64,000 nt of DNA from an uncultured Flavobacteriaceae bacterium (lineage in GTDB: Bacteria > Bacteroidota > Bacteroidia > Flavobacteriales > Flavobacteriaceae), in assembly GCA_938029725.1 (NCBI GenBank), contig CALHGE010000020.1:85401-149400 (forward strand), given 5' to 3'. Shown one piece after another: positions 54,560 through 63,989 of this stretch. The translations under genes were made by a program, and so were the position numbers. The number at the start of each line of letters is the position of its first letter. Position 1 is the stretch's first letter. The notes beneath the pieces are model-generated. The model had not been told where the DNA came from, searched no databases, and worked only from the letters and a program-made list of their open reading frames with translations.

Positions 54560-55783
54560 ATGAAAAAACTAGCCAGCTTATTGCTCTTGATACTGTTATC
54601 GAATTCATGTACAGAAGAAAAAAAGAATTTTCTTGCGGAGGGCGTGTGGCTTGCGGAGTTAGCTACCATGGATAACGCAATACTCCCCTTTAATTTTAAA
54701 TTGATTAAAACAGAGGCAGGGCAGTACCAAATCGAAATATACAACGCTGAGGAAGTCATACTGGTTGATGAAATTGAAACCATAAATGATTCGATTATCA
54801 TAAAATTTCCTGCTTTCGAAGGCTATATCGCAGGAAGGTTTACAGAAAACACGATTGAAGGCGATTATATAAAAGAAAGCTTAGACCGCATTGTTCCCTT
54901 CAATGCCACATATGGGGTAACTGACCGATTTAGGAATAGTGATTCAGCCAAAGTAGATATATCTGGAATTTGGGAAACTAATTTCGAAGCGGACACGGAA
55001 GTTGCGTATAAGGCAAAGGGCATATTTGTTCAAAGTGGTGCTAAAGTCTCGGGTACCTATCGCACGGAAACGGGTGATTACAGATACCTCGACGGCGTGG
55101 TGAGTGGTGATTCGCTCAAAGTGTCAGCATTTGATGGGGCTCATGCTTTTGTTTTTAAAGCAAAAGTTACTGACAGTACTATGAATGGTGCTTTTTATTC
55201 AGGAAATCACTCCAAAGAACTTTTCGTAGCAAAACGAAATGAGGCTTTTGAGTTAAGAAGCGCTGATTCCTTAACCTTTATAAAAGACGGCTATGATAAG
55301 TTTGCTTTTTCTTTTCCAAATGCCGCTGGTGAATTTATTTCTTTGGAAGATGAGCGATTTAAAAACAAAGTTGTGATTGTGCAAATTATGGGGTCATGGT
55401 GCCCAAATTGTTTGGATGAAACCAAATATTATATTGAGTACCAAAAAAAGAACCCAAATACTGAGGTAGCCTTTGTTGCTTTGGCATTTGAATATGCTAA
55501 AACTGAGGATAAGGCCTTTAAAAGTATACAGCGAATGAAAGATAGGCTAGGTGTTGCCTATCCGATTGTATTGGCGCAATTTGGGTCTTCAGATAAGGTT
55601 TTAGCGCAAGAAAAGCTGCCTATGCTAAATCATGTGCTATCCTATCCGACCTCTATTTTTATTGATAAAAAAGGAAAGGTAAGAAAGATACATACTGGTT
55701 TTAACGGCCCAGCAACAGGAGACAAATTTATGGAGTTTCAAAAAGAATTTGATGGTTTCGTAAATCAATTACGATCAGAGTAA
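54560..55783 (+). CDS. TlpA family disulfide reductase lipoprotein
   Basis: A 407-residue lipoprotein (SNSCTEE, Cys17). The first ~240 residues are beta-rich with pseudo-repeats (GVWLAELATMDNAILPFNFKLIKTE and later GIWETNFEADTEVAYKAKGIF), and the C-terminal ~150 residues are a thioredoxin-like TlpA domain with the active site GSWCPNCLDE (Cys281 and Cys284) and cis-Pro in SYPTSIFIDKKGK. It reduces disulfides in the periplasm or on the outer membrane. It contrasts with the neighbouring-region lipoprotein at 46052 that lacks the cysteines. The substrate is unknown. Confidence 0.92.
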   Translation: MKKLASLLLLILLSNSCTEEKKNFLAEGVWLAELATMDNAILPFNFKLIKTEAGQYQIEIYNAEEVILVDEIETINDSIIIKFPAFEGYIAGRFTENTIEGDYIKESLDRIVPFNATYGVTDRFRNSDSAKVDISGIWETNFEADTEVAYKAKGIFVQSGAKVSGTYRTETGDYRYLDGVVSGDSLKVSAFDGAHAFVFKAKVTDSTMNGAFYSGNHSKELFVAKRNEAFELRSADSLTFIKDGYDKFAFSFPNAAGEFISLEDERFKNKVVIVQIMGSWCPNCLDETKYYIEYQKKNPNTEVAFVALAFEYAKTEDKAFKSIQRMKDRLGVAYPIVLAQFGSSDKVLAQEKLPMLNHVLSYPTSIFIDKKGKVRKIHTGFNGPATGDKFMEFQKEFDGFVNQLRSE

Positions 55784-55837
55784 TTTGTTAAATAGTACTA
55801 TAAAACTAGGCACTGTTCTTGGTGACTGAAAAGGTTT

Positions 55838-56956
55838 TTAAATAATAGTAGATCTTCCCAATCCAATATTTTCATCATTAATATTCGGATCCTCATCAGC
55901 ATCCACAATATTAGCGGCGATAAAATCACCAACATAGTCAGTGCCATATTTGCCGCTTCCTAAAATATCTGTTGTGGTTACCTTTTTTATAAATGATTTT
56001 TGAATTGCGGCAGCCACCGCATTAGCTTCTTCGTAGAGCCCAAAGTGTTGTAGCATTAAAACTGTGCTAAAAATGGAAGCTACTGGGTTGGCAATATTCT
56101 TTCCTTTTGCCTGCGGGTATGAACCATGAAAAGGAGAAAACATTGCATTTTCGTTTCCTACAGAAGCGGAGGGTAATAAGCCCATAGAGCCAATTACAAC
56201 ACTGCCTTGGCTGGTAAGGATATCTCCAAACATATTTTCCGTTAGAATGACATCAAATTGTGTTGGGTTCGTCATCAACTGAACCACTATATTGTCAATA
56301 AACAGGCATTCAAAATGTACCTCAGGGTAACTATCGGAAATCTCTGTAACGACCTTTCTCCATAGGCGTGAAGTTTCTAGAACATTTGCTTTATCTACAA
56401 GAGTAAGTCGGCCTCTACGCTTTTTGGCAGCCTTAAATGCTAAGTGTGCTATTCTGGAAATTTCTTTTTCTGAATATTCACAGAGGTCTGATGCCACTGT
56501 ACCATCTTCACTCAGGGTTTTCTCTCCATAATAAATACCACCCGTTAGTTCGCGATAGATGACAAAATCGGTTCCCGTAATTATTTTTTCTGGAAGCACT
56601 GAATTCTTAGCAAGAATTGGAAATACCTTTACAGGTCTAATACTTGCGAAAAGGCCTAGCTCTTTTCTAAGTTTTAATAAGCCTTGTTCAGGTCGAATAC
56701 GAGCTTCAGGGTTGTTATCATATTCTAGTTCTCCAATAGCGCCAAATAATACGGCATCCGAATCTTTACAAAGCTGAAGTGTTTCTTTGGGTAATGCCTT
56801 TCCGTCGTTGGAGATAGCTACAGCTCCAACTGGTGCTTCTTTATATGTGAATTGGTGATTGAAAGTTTCTTCTATTGCGCGAAGGCACTTTACCGCTTGA
56901 GCCAACACTTCAGGCCCAATTCCATCACCTCCTAATAGTGCTATTTTTAGATTCAT
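55838..56956 (-). CDS. leuB: 3-isopropylmalate dehydrogenase
   Basis: LeuB oxidatively decarboxylates 3-isopropylmalate in leucine synthesis. The 372-residue enzyme has LLGGDGIGPEVLAQA at the N-terminus, TGGIYYGEKTL with the catalytic Tyr, KANVLETSRLWRKVV with the catalytic Lys, DNIVVQLMTNPTQFDVILTENMFGDILTSQGSVVIGSMGLLPSAS, and SPFHGSYPQAKGKNIANPVA. It is the second gene of an operon with leuA (2-base gap); leuC and leuD are not next to it in this window. Confidence 0.97.
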   Translation of the reverse strand: MNLKIALLGGDGIGPEVLAQAVKCLRAIEETFNHQFTYKEAPVGAVAISNDGKALPKETLQLCKDSDAVLFGAIGELEYDNNPEARIRPEQGLLKLRKELGLFASIRPVKVFPILAKNSVLPEKIITGTDFVIYRELTGGIYYGEKTLSEDGTVASDLCEYSEKEISRIAHLAFKAAKKRRGRLTLVDKANVLETSRLWRKVVTEISDSYPEVHFECLFIDNIVVQLMTNPTQFDVILTENMFGDILTSQGSVVIGSMGLLPSASVGNENAMFSPFHGSYPQAKGKNIANPVASIFSTVLMLQHFGLYEEANAVAAAIQKSFIKKVTTTDILGSGKYGTDYVGDFIAANIVDADEDPNINDENIGLGRSTII

Positions 56957-56958
56957 AG

Positions 56959-58128
56959 TTAGACCTTTTCGATGGCTATATCGGTCAAAGCTATAATTTC
57001 ATGAATATCCTCATCCATGACTTCTTTTCTTGTATCCGCGTACTTTAAAAACTCTTGGTAGACGGTATCTAGTTGAATCTTAGTTAGTTCATATCCAACT
57101 ATTTTTGCGCGATAGGCCAATGCAGCGCGTCCACTTCTTGCGGTAAGAATAATTGAAGATTCATTGACGCCGACATCTGCGGGGTCAATAATTTCATAAG
57201 TTTCTCTGTTTTTAATAACACCATCTTGGTGAATTCCTGAACTGTGCGCAAAAGCATTTGCGCCAACAATTGCTTTGTTGGGTTGTACCATCATTCCCAT
57301 TTTTTGAGAAACCATTTGGCTGGTACTATACAAAAGCTTGCTATTGATATTGGTGTCTAAACCTAAATTTGGGTGTTGGCGAAGTATCATGACAACTTCT
57401 TCTAAGGATGTGTTTCCAGCGCGCTCACCTATACCGTTTATGGTACATTCAATCTGTCTAGCCCCATTGACAACTCCTGCAATAGAATTTGCAGTTGCCA
57501 GTCCTAAGTCATTATGACAATGACAAGAAAGTACAGCTTTGTGAATTCCTTTGACATTCTCTTTTAGGTATCTTATTTTAGCACCGTATTCCTCTGGCAA
57601 GCAATAGCCTGTAGTATCTGGAATGTTTAAAACAGTAGCTCCTGCTGCCACTGCCGCTTCGCAGACTCGTGCTAAAAACTCATTATTTGTTCTTCCAGCA
57701 TCCTCTGCATAAAACTCTACATCTTCAACAAAAGTTTTTGCATAACTCACAGCAGCTACTGCTCTTTCTATGATAGCATCTCTATTGGAGTTAAACTTGT
57801 ATTTTATATGTGAATCTGAAGTTCCAATACCGGTATGTATTCTTGGTCTTAGGGCAGGTTTTAAAGCTTCCGCTGCAACTTCGATATCTTTTTTGACAGC
57901 CCTGGTTAATCCGCAAACAGTGGCGTTTTTTATGAGTTTAGAAATTTCAAATACAGAATTAAAATCGCCAGGACTAGATACCGGAAAACCAGCCTCAATT
58001 ATATCAACACCCAAATTATCTAAACGCTCGGCAATCACTAGTTTTTGCTCGGCGTCTAATTTGCAGCCAGGTACTTGTTCTCCATCCCTGAGTGTTGTAT
58101 CAAATATTTGTACTTTATCTTTGCTCAT
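56959..58128 (-). CDS. leuA: 2-isopropylmalate synthase (short form)
   Basis: LeuA condenses acetyl-CoA with 2-oxoisovalerate, the first step of leucine synthesis. The 389-residue protein has the HMGL-like TIM barrel: [14 protein letters not shown] (near 10-22), [34 protein letters not shown] with the metal His pair, [16 protein letters not shown] and HSSGIHQDG. It lacks the ~130-residue C-terminal regulatory domain that binds leucine in the 510-550-residue LeuA of enterobacteria, so leucine control must work differently. The leader contains a terminator-like hairpin. It is followed by leuB after two bases. Confidence 0.93.
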   Translation of the reverse strand: MSKDKVQIFDTTLRDGEQVPGCKLDAEQKLVIAERLDNLGVDIIEAGFPVSSPGDFNSVFEISKLIKNATVCGLTRAVKKDIEVAAEALKPALRPRIHTGIGTSDSHIKYKFNSNRDAIIERAVAAVSYAKTFVEDVEFYAEDAGRTNNEFLARVCEAAVAAGATVLNIPDTTGYCLPEEYGAKIRYLKENVKGIHKAVLSCHCHNDLGLATANSIAGVVNGARQIECTINGIGERAGNTSLEEVVMILRQHPNLGLDTNINSKLLYSTSQMVSQKMGMMVQPNKAIVGANAFAHSSGIHQDGVIKNRETYEIIDPADVGVNESSIILTARSGRAALAYRAKIVGYELTKIQLDTVYQEFLKYADTRKEVMDEDIHEIIALTDIAIEKV

Positions 58129-58190
58129 CGTAATATTTGTGTAGTTTTATGTACCCTATACGAATATATATACAATAGGGGAAATCTCCT

Positions 58191-58228
58191 AAAAAAGCAA
58201 TTAAGATTTACAATGCTTAATTGCTTTT
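58191..58228 (-). promoter_or_regulatory. Terminator-like hairpin upstream of leuA
   Basis: AAAAGCAATTAAG (58193-58205) pairs perfectly with CTTAATTGCTTTT (58216-58228) around a ten-base loop. Read toward leuA it is followed by six T, i.e. an intrinsic terminator 63-100 bases before the leuA ATG. A second inverted repeat, CCCTAT...ATAGGG (58154-58180), lies closer to the gene. There is no leader peptide frame with Leu codons and no ATG before the hairpin, so classical attenuation is not supported; the start site is not known. Confidence 0.45.
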
Positions 58229-58277
58229 AAGGGTGTTATAAAACTGACTAACAATTCTTTAAATCAATTTTTTTACG

Positions 58278-59822
58278 ATGACAAATGCGCATAAAGATGC
58301 TTTGTTCGTGCTGGTGAAGTCTCTCTCAAAGTCAGAGAAGCGACAATTTAAGCTCTATGTTGGGCGCTTAGGGGTGAATACGGATGCCAAATTCATTGCC
58401 CTGTTCAACTTAATGGACAAAATTCGGGAGTATAATGAAAAGGTGATTTTGGACAGTGGTATCGTAAAAAAATCTCAAGTATCAAATCTTAAAGCCCATC
58501 TCTACAAACAGATCTTAATTAGTTTACGCTTGAATCCTGTGAATCAAAATATGCGGGTTCAAATTCGTGAACAGCTTGATTTTGCTACAATTTTATATCA
58601 GAAAGGATTATATAAACAAAGTCTAAAAATATTGGACAAGGCGAAATCTATAGCCATTGAAAATGAAGAAAAGAATATCGCTTATGAAATTGTAGAACTT
58701 GAGAAGATTATCGAGACGCAATACATTACCAGAAGTATTCCCGACAGGGCCAATGAATTGGCTATTCAAGCGAAAGAACTTTCAGCACATAATGTAATGA
58801 CTAGTAAACTTTCGAATTTGTCTTTACAGCTCTATGGTTGGATGCTAAAAGTTGGCCATGCCAAAAGTGATGAAGACCTCAATAGAGTAAAAATATATTT
58901 TGAAAAACATGTACCGAAATATCGTATTGAAGACCTAGGTTTTCGAGAAAAGCTTTGGTTGTATAAGGCGCATTTATGGTATAGCTTTTTGATTCAAGAT
59001 TTTCTTTCGTGCTATAAATATGCCAATAAGTGGGTCGAGCTTTTTTATGATAATAAGGAAATGATTTACATGAATCCTGTTTTCTTTTTAAAAGGAAATC
59101 ATTATTTATTAGAATCCTTATTTTATGTAAAGTATAGTTCTCAGTTTAAAAAAACACTTGATCGAATGGAAGTGATGGCAGAGAGCAAAGACTTTCCAAA
59201 AAATGATAATATTTCATCACTTACATTCTTGTATATCAATTCGAACAAATTGAACCTTCATTTTATGGAAGGAAACTTTAAAAAGGCACTTTACTTGGTG
59301 AAAATTGTAGAGTATGGTATTGCGAAGCACAAAGACCGTATTGATGAGCATCATATCATGATGTTGTACTATAAAATTGCCTGTTTATACTTCGGAATAG
59401 GAGATAACAAGACGTGTATACAATATCTAAAGAAAATAATCAGTAACAAGAATTTAAAAATGCGTGAAGATCTCATGTGTTTTGCAAGAGTATTAAGTCT
59501 AGTGGCTCATTATGAAGCAGGAATGGATTACCACCTTGAAGTACAACTAAAAAGTACCTATAAGTTTTTATTAAAGATGGATGACCTTCATGAGGTGCAG
59601 AAAGAAATGATAAAATTTCTTCGAAATTTAGGAAGTATTTATCCAAGTGATCTTCGAAATGAATTTCAGAAATTACATACGCAGCTAAAGAAATATGAGG
59701 ATCATCCGTTTGAGAAAAGAGCTTTCTTGTATTTGGATATTATTTCATGGTTAGAAAGTCATTTGGAGAATAAACCAGTAGGAGAAATCATTCGAGAAAA
59801 AGCAATTGCAGTTACCCGATAA
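58278..59822 (+). CDS. Conserved flavobacterial protein, TPR-like helical repeats
   Basis: A 514-residue soluble protein, all-helical, without signal or membrane segment. The N-terminus (KDALFVLVKSLSKSEKRQFKLYVGRLG) looks like a helical regulatory domain; residues 120-480 contain TPR-like helix pairs (e.g. QKGLYKQSLKILDKAKSIAI and FMEGNFKKALYLVKIVEYG). It is rich in Lys and Tyr. The family is conserved in Flavobacteriia as far as I recall and has no known role. It is divergent from leuA with a 149-base gap and is followed 3 bases later by a transporter gene. Confidence 0.72.
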   Translation: MTNAHKDALFVLVKSLSKSEKRQFKLYVGRLGVNTDAKFIALFNLMDKIREYNEKVILDSGIVKKSQVSNLKAHLYKQILISLRLNPVNQNMRVQIREQLDFATILYQKGLYKQSLKILDKAKSIAIENEEKNIAYEIVELEKIIETQYITRSIPDRANELAIQAKELSAHNVMTSKLSNLSLQLYGWMLKVGHAKSDEDLNRVKIYFEKHVPKYRIEDLGFREKLWLYKAHLWYSFLIQDFLSCYKYANKWVELFYDNKEMIYMNPVFFLKGNHYLLESLFYVKYSSQFKKTLDRMEVMAESKDFPKNDNISSLTFLYINSNKLNLHFMEGNFKKALYLVKIVEYGIAKHKDRIDEHHIMMLYYKIACLYFGIGDNKTCIQYLKKIISNKNLKMREDLMCFARVLSLVAHYEAGMDYHLEVQLKSTYKFLLKMDDLHEVQKEMIKFLRNLGSIYPSDLRNEFQKLHTQLKKYEDHPFEKRAFLYLDIISWLESHLENKPVGEIIREKAIAVTR

Positions 59823-59825
59823 GCC

Positions 59826-60686
59826 GTGCGTGTAAAAAGTCCACCTCTTTCTCACCTTCTAGAAATTAATTTAGCCATGCTTTTCATAAGTACCTCTGGC
59901 GCGCTAGGTAGGTATATTGAATTACCAGTACCGATTACAATTGGTGCTAGAGCTATTTTGGCTTTTGTGCTCTTGGTTTTATACTGTCGATTTAAAGGAA
60001 TTTCCTTCAGCGTAGAAAAGAAAGACCTCCCCATGATAATCTTGAGCGGAATCTTTATGGGGGTACATTGGGTGACCTATTTCTATGCGCTACAAATGTC
60101 AAATGTGGCTATAGGAATGATTTCTATGTTTACTTATCCGGTATGGACGGCCTTTTTAGAACCGGTACTGCTCAAAACAAAATTCCAAAAAATTCATTTG
60201 CTATTGGCAGTGTTGGTATTGTGTGGAATTTACTTTTTGATTCCAGATTTTAATTTAGATAATTCATATACCATTGCAATCGGTATGGGCATATTTTCTG
60301 CACTGATGTATGCGCTAAGGAATTTATTGATGAAATCGAAAGTAGGCAAATACAATGGTTCATTGTTAATGTCATATCAAACAGGTATTATTGGTTTTTT
60401 ACTTTTACCAGCCTTGTTCTTTGCAAATGTCAATGAACTTCTAGGGCAATGGGAAGCCCTAGCAACCCTAGCCTTGTTGACTACTGCAATTGGGCATACT
60501 TTGTTCCTTCTAAGTTTAAAACATTTTACAGTTACTACGGCTAGCATTCTCAGCAGTGTACAGCCTGTTTATGGAATTATAATAGGAATGATTTTTCTAT
60601 CTGAATTTCCATCATGGGCCACTGTTTTCGGGGGTGTTCTGATTTTGACAGCTGTTGTTATAGAGAGCGTACGAACCTATCGTTAA
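59826..60686 (+). CDS. DMT/EamA family transporter
   Basis: A 286-residue inner-membrane protein with ten predicted helices in two EamA halves (about 12-130 and 150-280). The family exports or imports metabolites such as amino acids; the substrate is unknown. Landmarks: GIFMGVHWVTYFYALQ and SALMYALRNLLMKSKVG in half one/two, and ASILSSVQPVYGIIIGMIFLSEFPSWATVFGGVLIL at the end. The start is a GTG codon three bases after the stop of the TPR-like gene, so both are co-transcribed. A later Met (about 59877) could also be used. Confidence 0.9.
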   Translation: MRVKSPPLSHLLEINLAMLFISTSGALGRYIELPVPITIGARAILAFVLLVLYCRFKGISFSVEKKDLPMIILSGIFMGVHWVTYFYALQMSNVAIGMISMFTYPVWTAFLEPVLLKTKFQKIHLLLAVLVLCGIYFLIPDFNLDNSYTIAIGMGIFSALMYALRNLLMKSKVGKYNGSLLMSYQTGIIGFLLLPALFFANVNELLGQWEALATLALLTTAIGHTLFLLSLKHFTVTTASILSSVQPVYGIIIGMIFLSEFPSWATVFGGVLILTAVVIESVRTYR

Positions 60687-60746
60687 GTGACTTTTATTTG
60701 CTGAAGCACTAAAGAATAAAACAATAGCTTGCCCGTTGTGAGTTTT

Positions 60747-62474
60747 CTACTCTTCTTTATGATATACTACTTTACCATCAAAAATAGTCATGGCGATTTC
60801 GGTTTCTAAAAGCTTGTCTTCAGCAACTTGCATTACATCTTGAGTATAGATTGTAAAATCAGCTAGTTTTCCAACGGAAATAGAACCTTTTATTTTTTCT
60901 TCAAATGCGCCATAAGCTGCGTCTAAAGTGTATGATTTTAAAGCTTGCGCTCTTGTCATTTTTTGTTCAGGCTCATAACCTCCTTCGGGCAGGCCTTTTA
61001 GGGTTTTTCTACTGACACTAGCATAGAAGCTGGCAATAGGGTTTAAAGGTTCTACAGGTACATCGGTACCATTAACAATGGGAATACCACTTTTCAACAA
61101 GTCTTGCCACATATAAGCACCTTCTTTGATACGTTTTTCGCCAAGCCGATCAATAGCCCAAGGCCTGTCAGAAGACATATGAACTGCTTGCATAGCAGGA
61201 ATAACCCCTAGCGCTGCGAAACGAGGAATATCATCTGGGTGTATATGTTGGGCGTGCTCTATTCGAAACCTATGGTCAGTTTTCAAATCTGGTAATTCGA
61301 TGAAAGCGGCTTCATAACGGTCTAGTATTTCTCTATTCGCTCTGTCACCAATGGCATGAGCACAAACCTGAAAGCCATTACGCAATCCGCTTAAGGCCGT
61401 TTCTTTGACAATTTCCATAGGCAGTGTTTCATGACCAAAATGGTCAGGCCTATCTGTATACTCTTCTAATAACCAAGCCCCACGAGAACCTAATGCTCCG
61501 TCGCAGTTAAGCTTCACAGAACGTATGGTCAATAAATTATCTGGGTCAACCAAAGGGCCTCTTTCGTACCATTTGGTAATCAAATCTTTGTCCCATCCGG
61601 TAAGCATCGAATATAAACGCACCTTTAATTTTTTTTCTGTTTTCATTTGTTGGTAAAGTGAGATGGTCTCTGTGCCAATTCCTGCATCGTGAAAACTTGT
61701 AATGCCATGTTTATGACACGCGGCAACGGCCATTTCGAAGGCTTTTATATCTTTTTGAGGAGTATTCTCAGGAATATGTTTCCGAATTAAGCCCTGGGCA
61801 CGCTCGTTGAAAATACCAGTTGGCTGTCCTAGTTTATCACGCATTACTTCGCCACCTTCTATGTGAAGCTTATCGATTCCATCTTTGGGAAGCAGCTGTA
61901 AACCAGCAATCTCCATAGCGCGCGCATTAGCGAAACCCGCATGACCACTAGCATGACTTAAGTAAACAGGGTTATCAGGTGAGACTTGACTTAATTTGTA
62001 ATGCGTCTGAAAACCATTTACGGCGTCAGCGGGTAACTTGTCCCATTTGCTTTGATGCCAACCTCTGCCAGTAATCCATTCGCCGGGCTCGGCAGCTTTT
62101 ACAGCCTCGGCTACGATATCTACTATTTCTTGATAACTTGTAGTATTGATTAAATCTATGTTCAATTCATTATACCCTAAGCCCATAAAATGACCATGAC
62201 CTTCTATCAAACCAGGCGTCATGGTTTTACCCTCTAGATCGATTATTTCGGTTTCCTCAGTTTTATAATTTTCTGCTTCTGCCAGACTACCTGCAAATAA
62301 AATTTTGTTATTTTTTGTAGCAACCGCCTCAACTGTTGTTTGAGTTGAATCTACTGTATAAATAGGGCCACCATAAATTAGTAGTGTAGCGGATTCTTTC
62401 TTCGGATTTGAGCAAGAAGTGATCATAAGAATTAGGAAGCTTAAACTAAAGAAAAGGGTATTTCGGTATTGCAT
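60747..62474 (-). CDS. Amidohydrolase family lipoprotein (YtcJ-like)
   Basis: A 575-residue exported metal-dependent hydrolase. The lipobox is ITSCSNP (Cys21). Superfamily motifs: EGHGHFMGLG near 92-101 (metal His pair), the central DAGIGTETISLYQ, a His in VCAHAIGDRANRE, HRFRIEHAQHIHPDDIPRFA with two His, and GTDVPVEPLNPI with the catalytic Asp. Family members cleave amide or ester bonds in small molecules; the substrate cannot be read. It ends near the stop of the convergent EamA gene. The 5' side borders the IS element region. Confidence 0.92.
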   Translation of the reverse strand: MQYRNTLFFSLSFLILMITSCSNPKKESATLLIYGGPIYTVDSTQTTVEAVATKNNKILFAGSLAEAENYKTEETEIIDLEGKTMTPGLIEGHGHFMGLGYNELNIDLINTTSYQEIVDIVAEAVKAAEPGEWITGRGWHQSKWDKLPADAVNGFQTHYKLSQVSPDNPVYLSHASGHAGFANARAMEIAGLQLLPKDGIDKLHIEGGEVMRDKLGQPTGIFNERAQGLIRKHIPENTPQKDIKAFEMAVAACHKHGITSFHDAGIGTETISLYQQMKTEKKLKVRLYSMLTGWDKDLITKWYERGPLVDPDNLLTIRSVKLNCDGALGSRGAWLLEEYTDRPDHFGHETLPMEIVKETALSGLRNGFQVCAHAIGDRANREILDRYEAAFIELPDLKTDHRFRIEHAQHIHPDDIPRFAALGVIPAMQAVHMSSDRPWAIDRLGEKRIKEGAYMWQDLLKSGIPIVNGTDVPVEPLNPIASFYASVSRKTLKGLPEGGYEPEQKMTRAQALKSYTLDAAYGAFEEKIKGSISVGKLADFTIYTQDVMQVAEDKLLETEIAMTIFDGKVVYHKEE

Positions 62475-62721
62475 CGCTTTGTTTTTTTAGGAAAGCTTAA
62501 TTTACGATTTTATACTATTATCTATAAAAATGTATTGATTTTAATTTTTAAGTGTGAGGCTAAGGTTCGTTGCTATTATTCGTTCGAAAGAGAATCCCGC
62601 TGAAACTGAAAATAGCTTTTTGCAAGTGATTTCTGTTTATGAAATCAGCAAGCAATGAATATTAGCATCCATGAAAAAGCAGCAAGTCGAGTATCTTTAA
62701 AATGAACTAAAAATTAAAGAT

Positions 62722-63777
62722 ATGATTACTCAAATTACTGCAGTACCGAAGTTATATATTGGGATTGACATTCACAAACGCAGCTGGAAGGTTCATTGCG
62801 CAACAGATCTGTTCTCAGGTAAGTCTTTTAGCATGCCACCCAATCCAGAGCAATTACGTGCATATGTTTCAAAACATTTTTCCGATCATCAGGTTAGCAC
62901 CGCTTATGAGGCTGGTTGCTGTGGTTACTATGCACATCGTTGCTTTGAGCGTTATGGTTGGCGAAGTCTGGTAGTCAATCCAGCGGACATTCACAGAAAG
63001 GGCAAGGAGAAACATACCAAGACGGATAAGATAGATGCGCAGTTGATAGCTAGGGAGCTAAAGGATAATCGATTGGAGAGTATCATAGTGCCGGACAGGA
63101 AACGAGAAGAACTTCGCAGTTTGTTTAGACGCAGAAATGACCTTGTAAAGGATTTTAGGAGGGTCAAGAGCTATATAAAGATGCAGCTGTTGTATTTCGG
63201 CATCAAGGAACCGGAAGAGTTCGACAATGACCATTGGAGCCATAAGTATCGTAATTGGTTGGATGATATAATGTTCGAGTACCCAACGGCGAAGGCCACA
63301 TTAGAGAGTAGAATGCGTTTCTTTCGTTTTGTGGACCAAGAGCTTCGCGATGTATCGACCCAACTCAGAAGGTATTGTAAAGTGCATTACAAGAAGGATT
63401 ATCTATTACTGAGAAGCATACCCGGTATCGGAGGTATCGTAGCCTGTGGCATATTATGTGAACTAGGGGATTTAAGACGTTTTAGCAACATTAAACATTT
63501 GGCAGGTTACGTAGGTCTGGCACCAAGTATGTATCAAAGTGGAAACAGTCAAAGGACAATGGGAATGACTCCACGGGCGAACCGTTTATTAAGGAGTTAT
63601 TTCGTGGAGGCTTCCTGGCAAGCTATTCGTGCAGACCCTATTATGCAGGCTTACTATCGCAAACATCAAGGAAAGAACGTAAAGAGTATCATTGTCAAAG
63701 TAGCCAGAAAGCTATTGAGTAGAACCTTGGCAGTAATTAAGACGGAAGTCCCATATACCATCGGGGTTATTGAATAA
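62722..63777 (+). CDS. IS110 family transposase (DEDD recombinase)
   Basis: A 351-residue transposase. The N-terminal RuvC-like DEDD domain has GIDIHKRSWKVH (first Asp near residue 15), the Glu in TAYEAGCCGYY and KTDKIDAQLIAREL (two Asp). The C-terminal Transposase_20 domain has LLRSIPGIGGIVACGILCELGD, SNIKHLAGYVGLAPS and TPRANRLLRSYFVEASW with the catalytic Ser. Full length, so the element may be active. IS110 recombinases use a noncoding bridge RNA with two guide loops; a fitting RNA structure lies directly downstream. A TATCTTTA -7-like box is at 62692-62699. Confidence 0.93.
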   Translation: MITQITAVPKLYIGIDIHKRSWKVHCATDLFSGKSFSMPPNPEQLRAYVSKHFSDHQVSTAYEAGCCGYYAHRCFERYGWRSLVVNPADIHRKGKEKHTKTDKIDAQLIARELKDNRLESIIVPDRKREELRSLFRRRNDLVKDFRRVKSYIKMQLLYFGIKEPEEFDNDHWSHKYRNWLDDIMFEYPTAKATLESRMRFFRFVDQELRDVSTQLRRYCKVHYKKDYLLLRSIPGIGGIVACGILCELGDLRRFSNIKHLAGYVGLAPSMYQSGNSQRTMGMTPRANRLLRSYFVEASWQAIRADPIMQAYYRKHQGKNVKSIIVKVARKLLSRTLAVIKTEVPYTIGVIE

Positions 63778-63832
63778 TAAGTAGAAAACTAATAAAATAA
63801 AAATCATAACAAAGCTCTAATATAGTAGTGAG

Positions 63833-63989
63833 AACCGTATCACAAAACAAAACCCGTGACCTGTACTATTCAGGATCACATTTTTAGCAAGTGAACGGTT
63901 TTATTATAATTTATAATCATACAGATGCCGGTGACGTTTCAAGAGTTGAAACGATCACACATAGGAGTGCGAGCAAGTTATATTAAAAG
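63833..63989 (+). ncRNA. Candidate bridge (seek) RNA of the IS element
   Basis: This 157-base stretch after the transposase folds into two stem-loop lobes, each a stem with a large internal loop closed by a hairpin. Lobe 1: AACCGT-TCAC (63833-63843, bulged A) pairs with GTGA-ACGGTT (63891-63900); internal loop 63844-63855 and 63880-63890; apical hairpin GTGACCTG (63856-63863) with CAGG-A-TCAC (63871-63879). Lobe 2: TTTTATTATAATTT (63899-63912) pairs with AAGTTATATTAAAA (63976-63989), one mismatch and one wobble; internal loop 63913-63930 and 63959-63975; apical hairpin GTGACGTTTCAA (63931-63942) with TTGAAACG-A-TCAC (63946-63958). Both hairpins share GTGA...A-TCAC. Two internal guide loops are the hallmark of the IS110/IS1111 guide RNA. 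Confidence 0.6.

Noticed and set aside
58129..58277. Leucine leader peptide attenuator ahead of leuA
   Set aside because: No ATG frame with Leu codons precedes the hairpin; T-box-type control is not known in this phylum.
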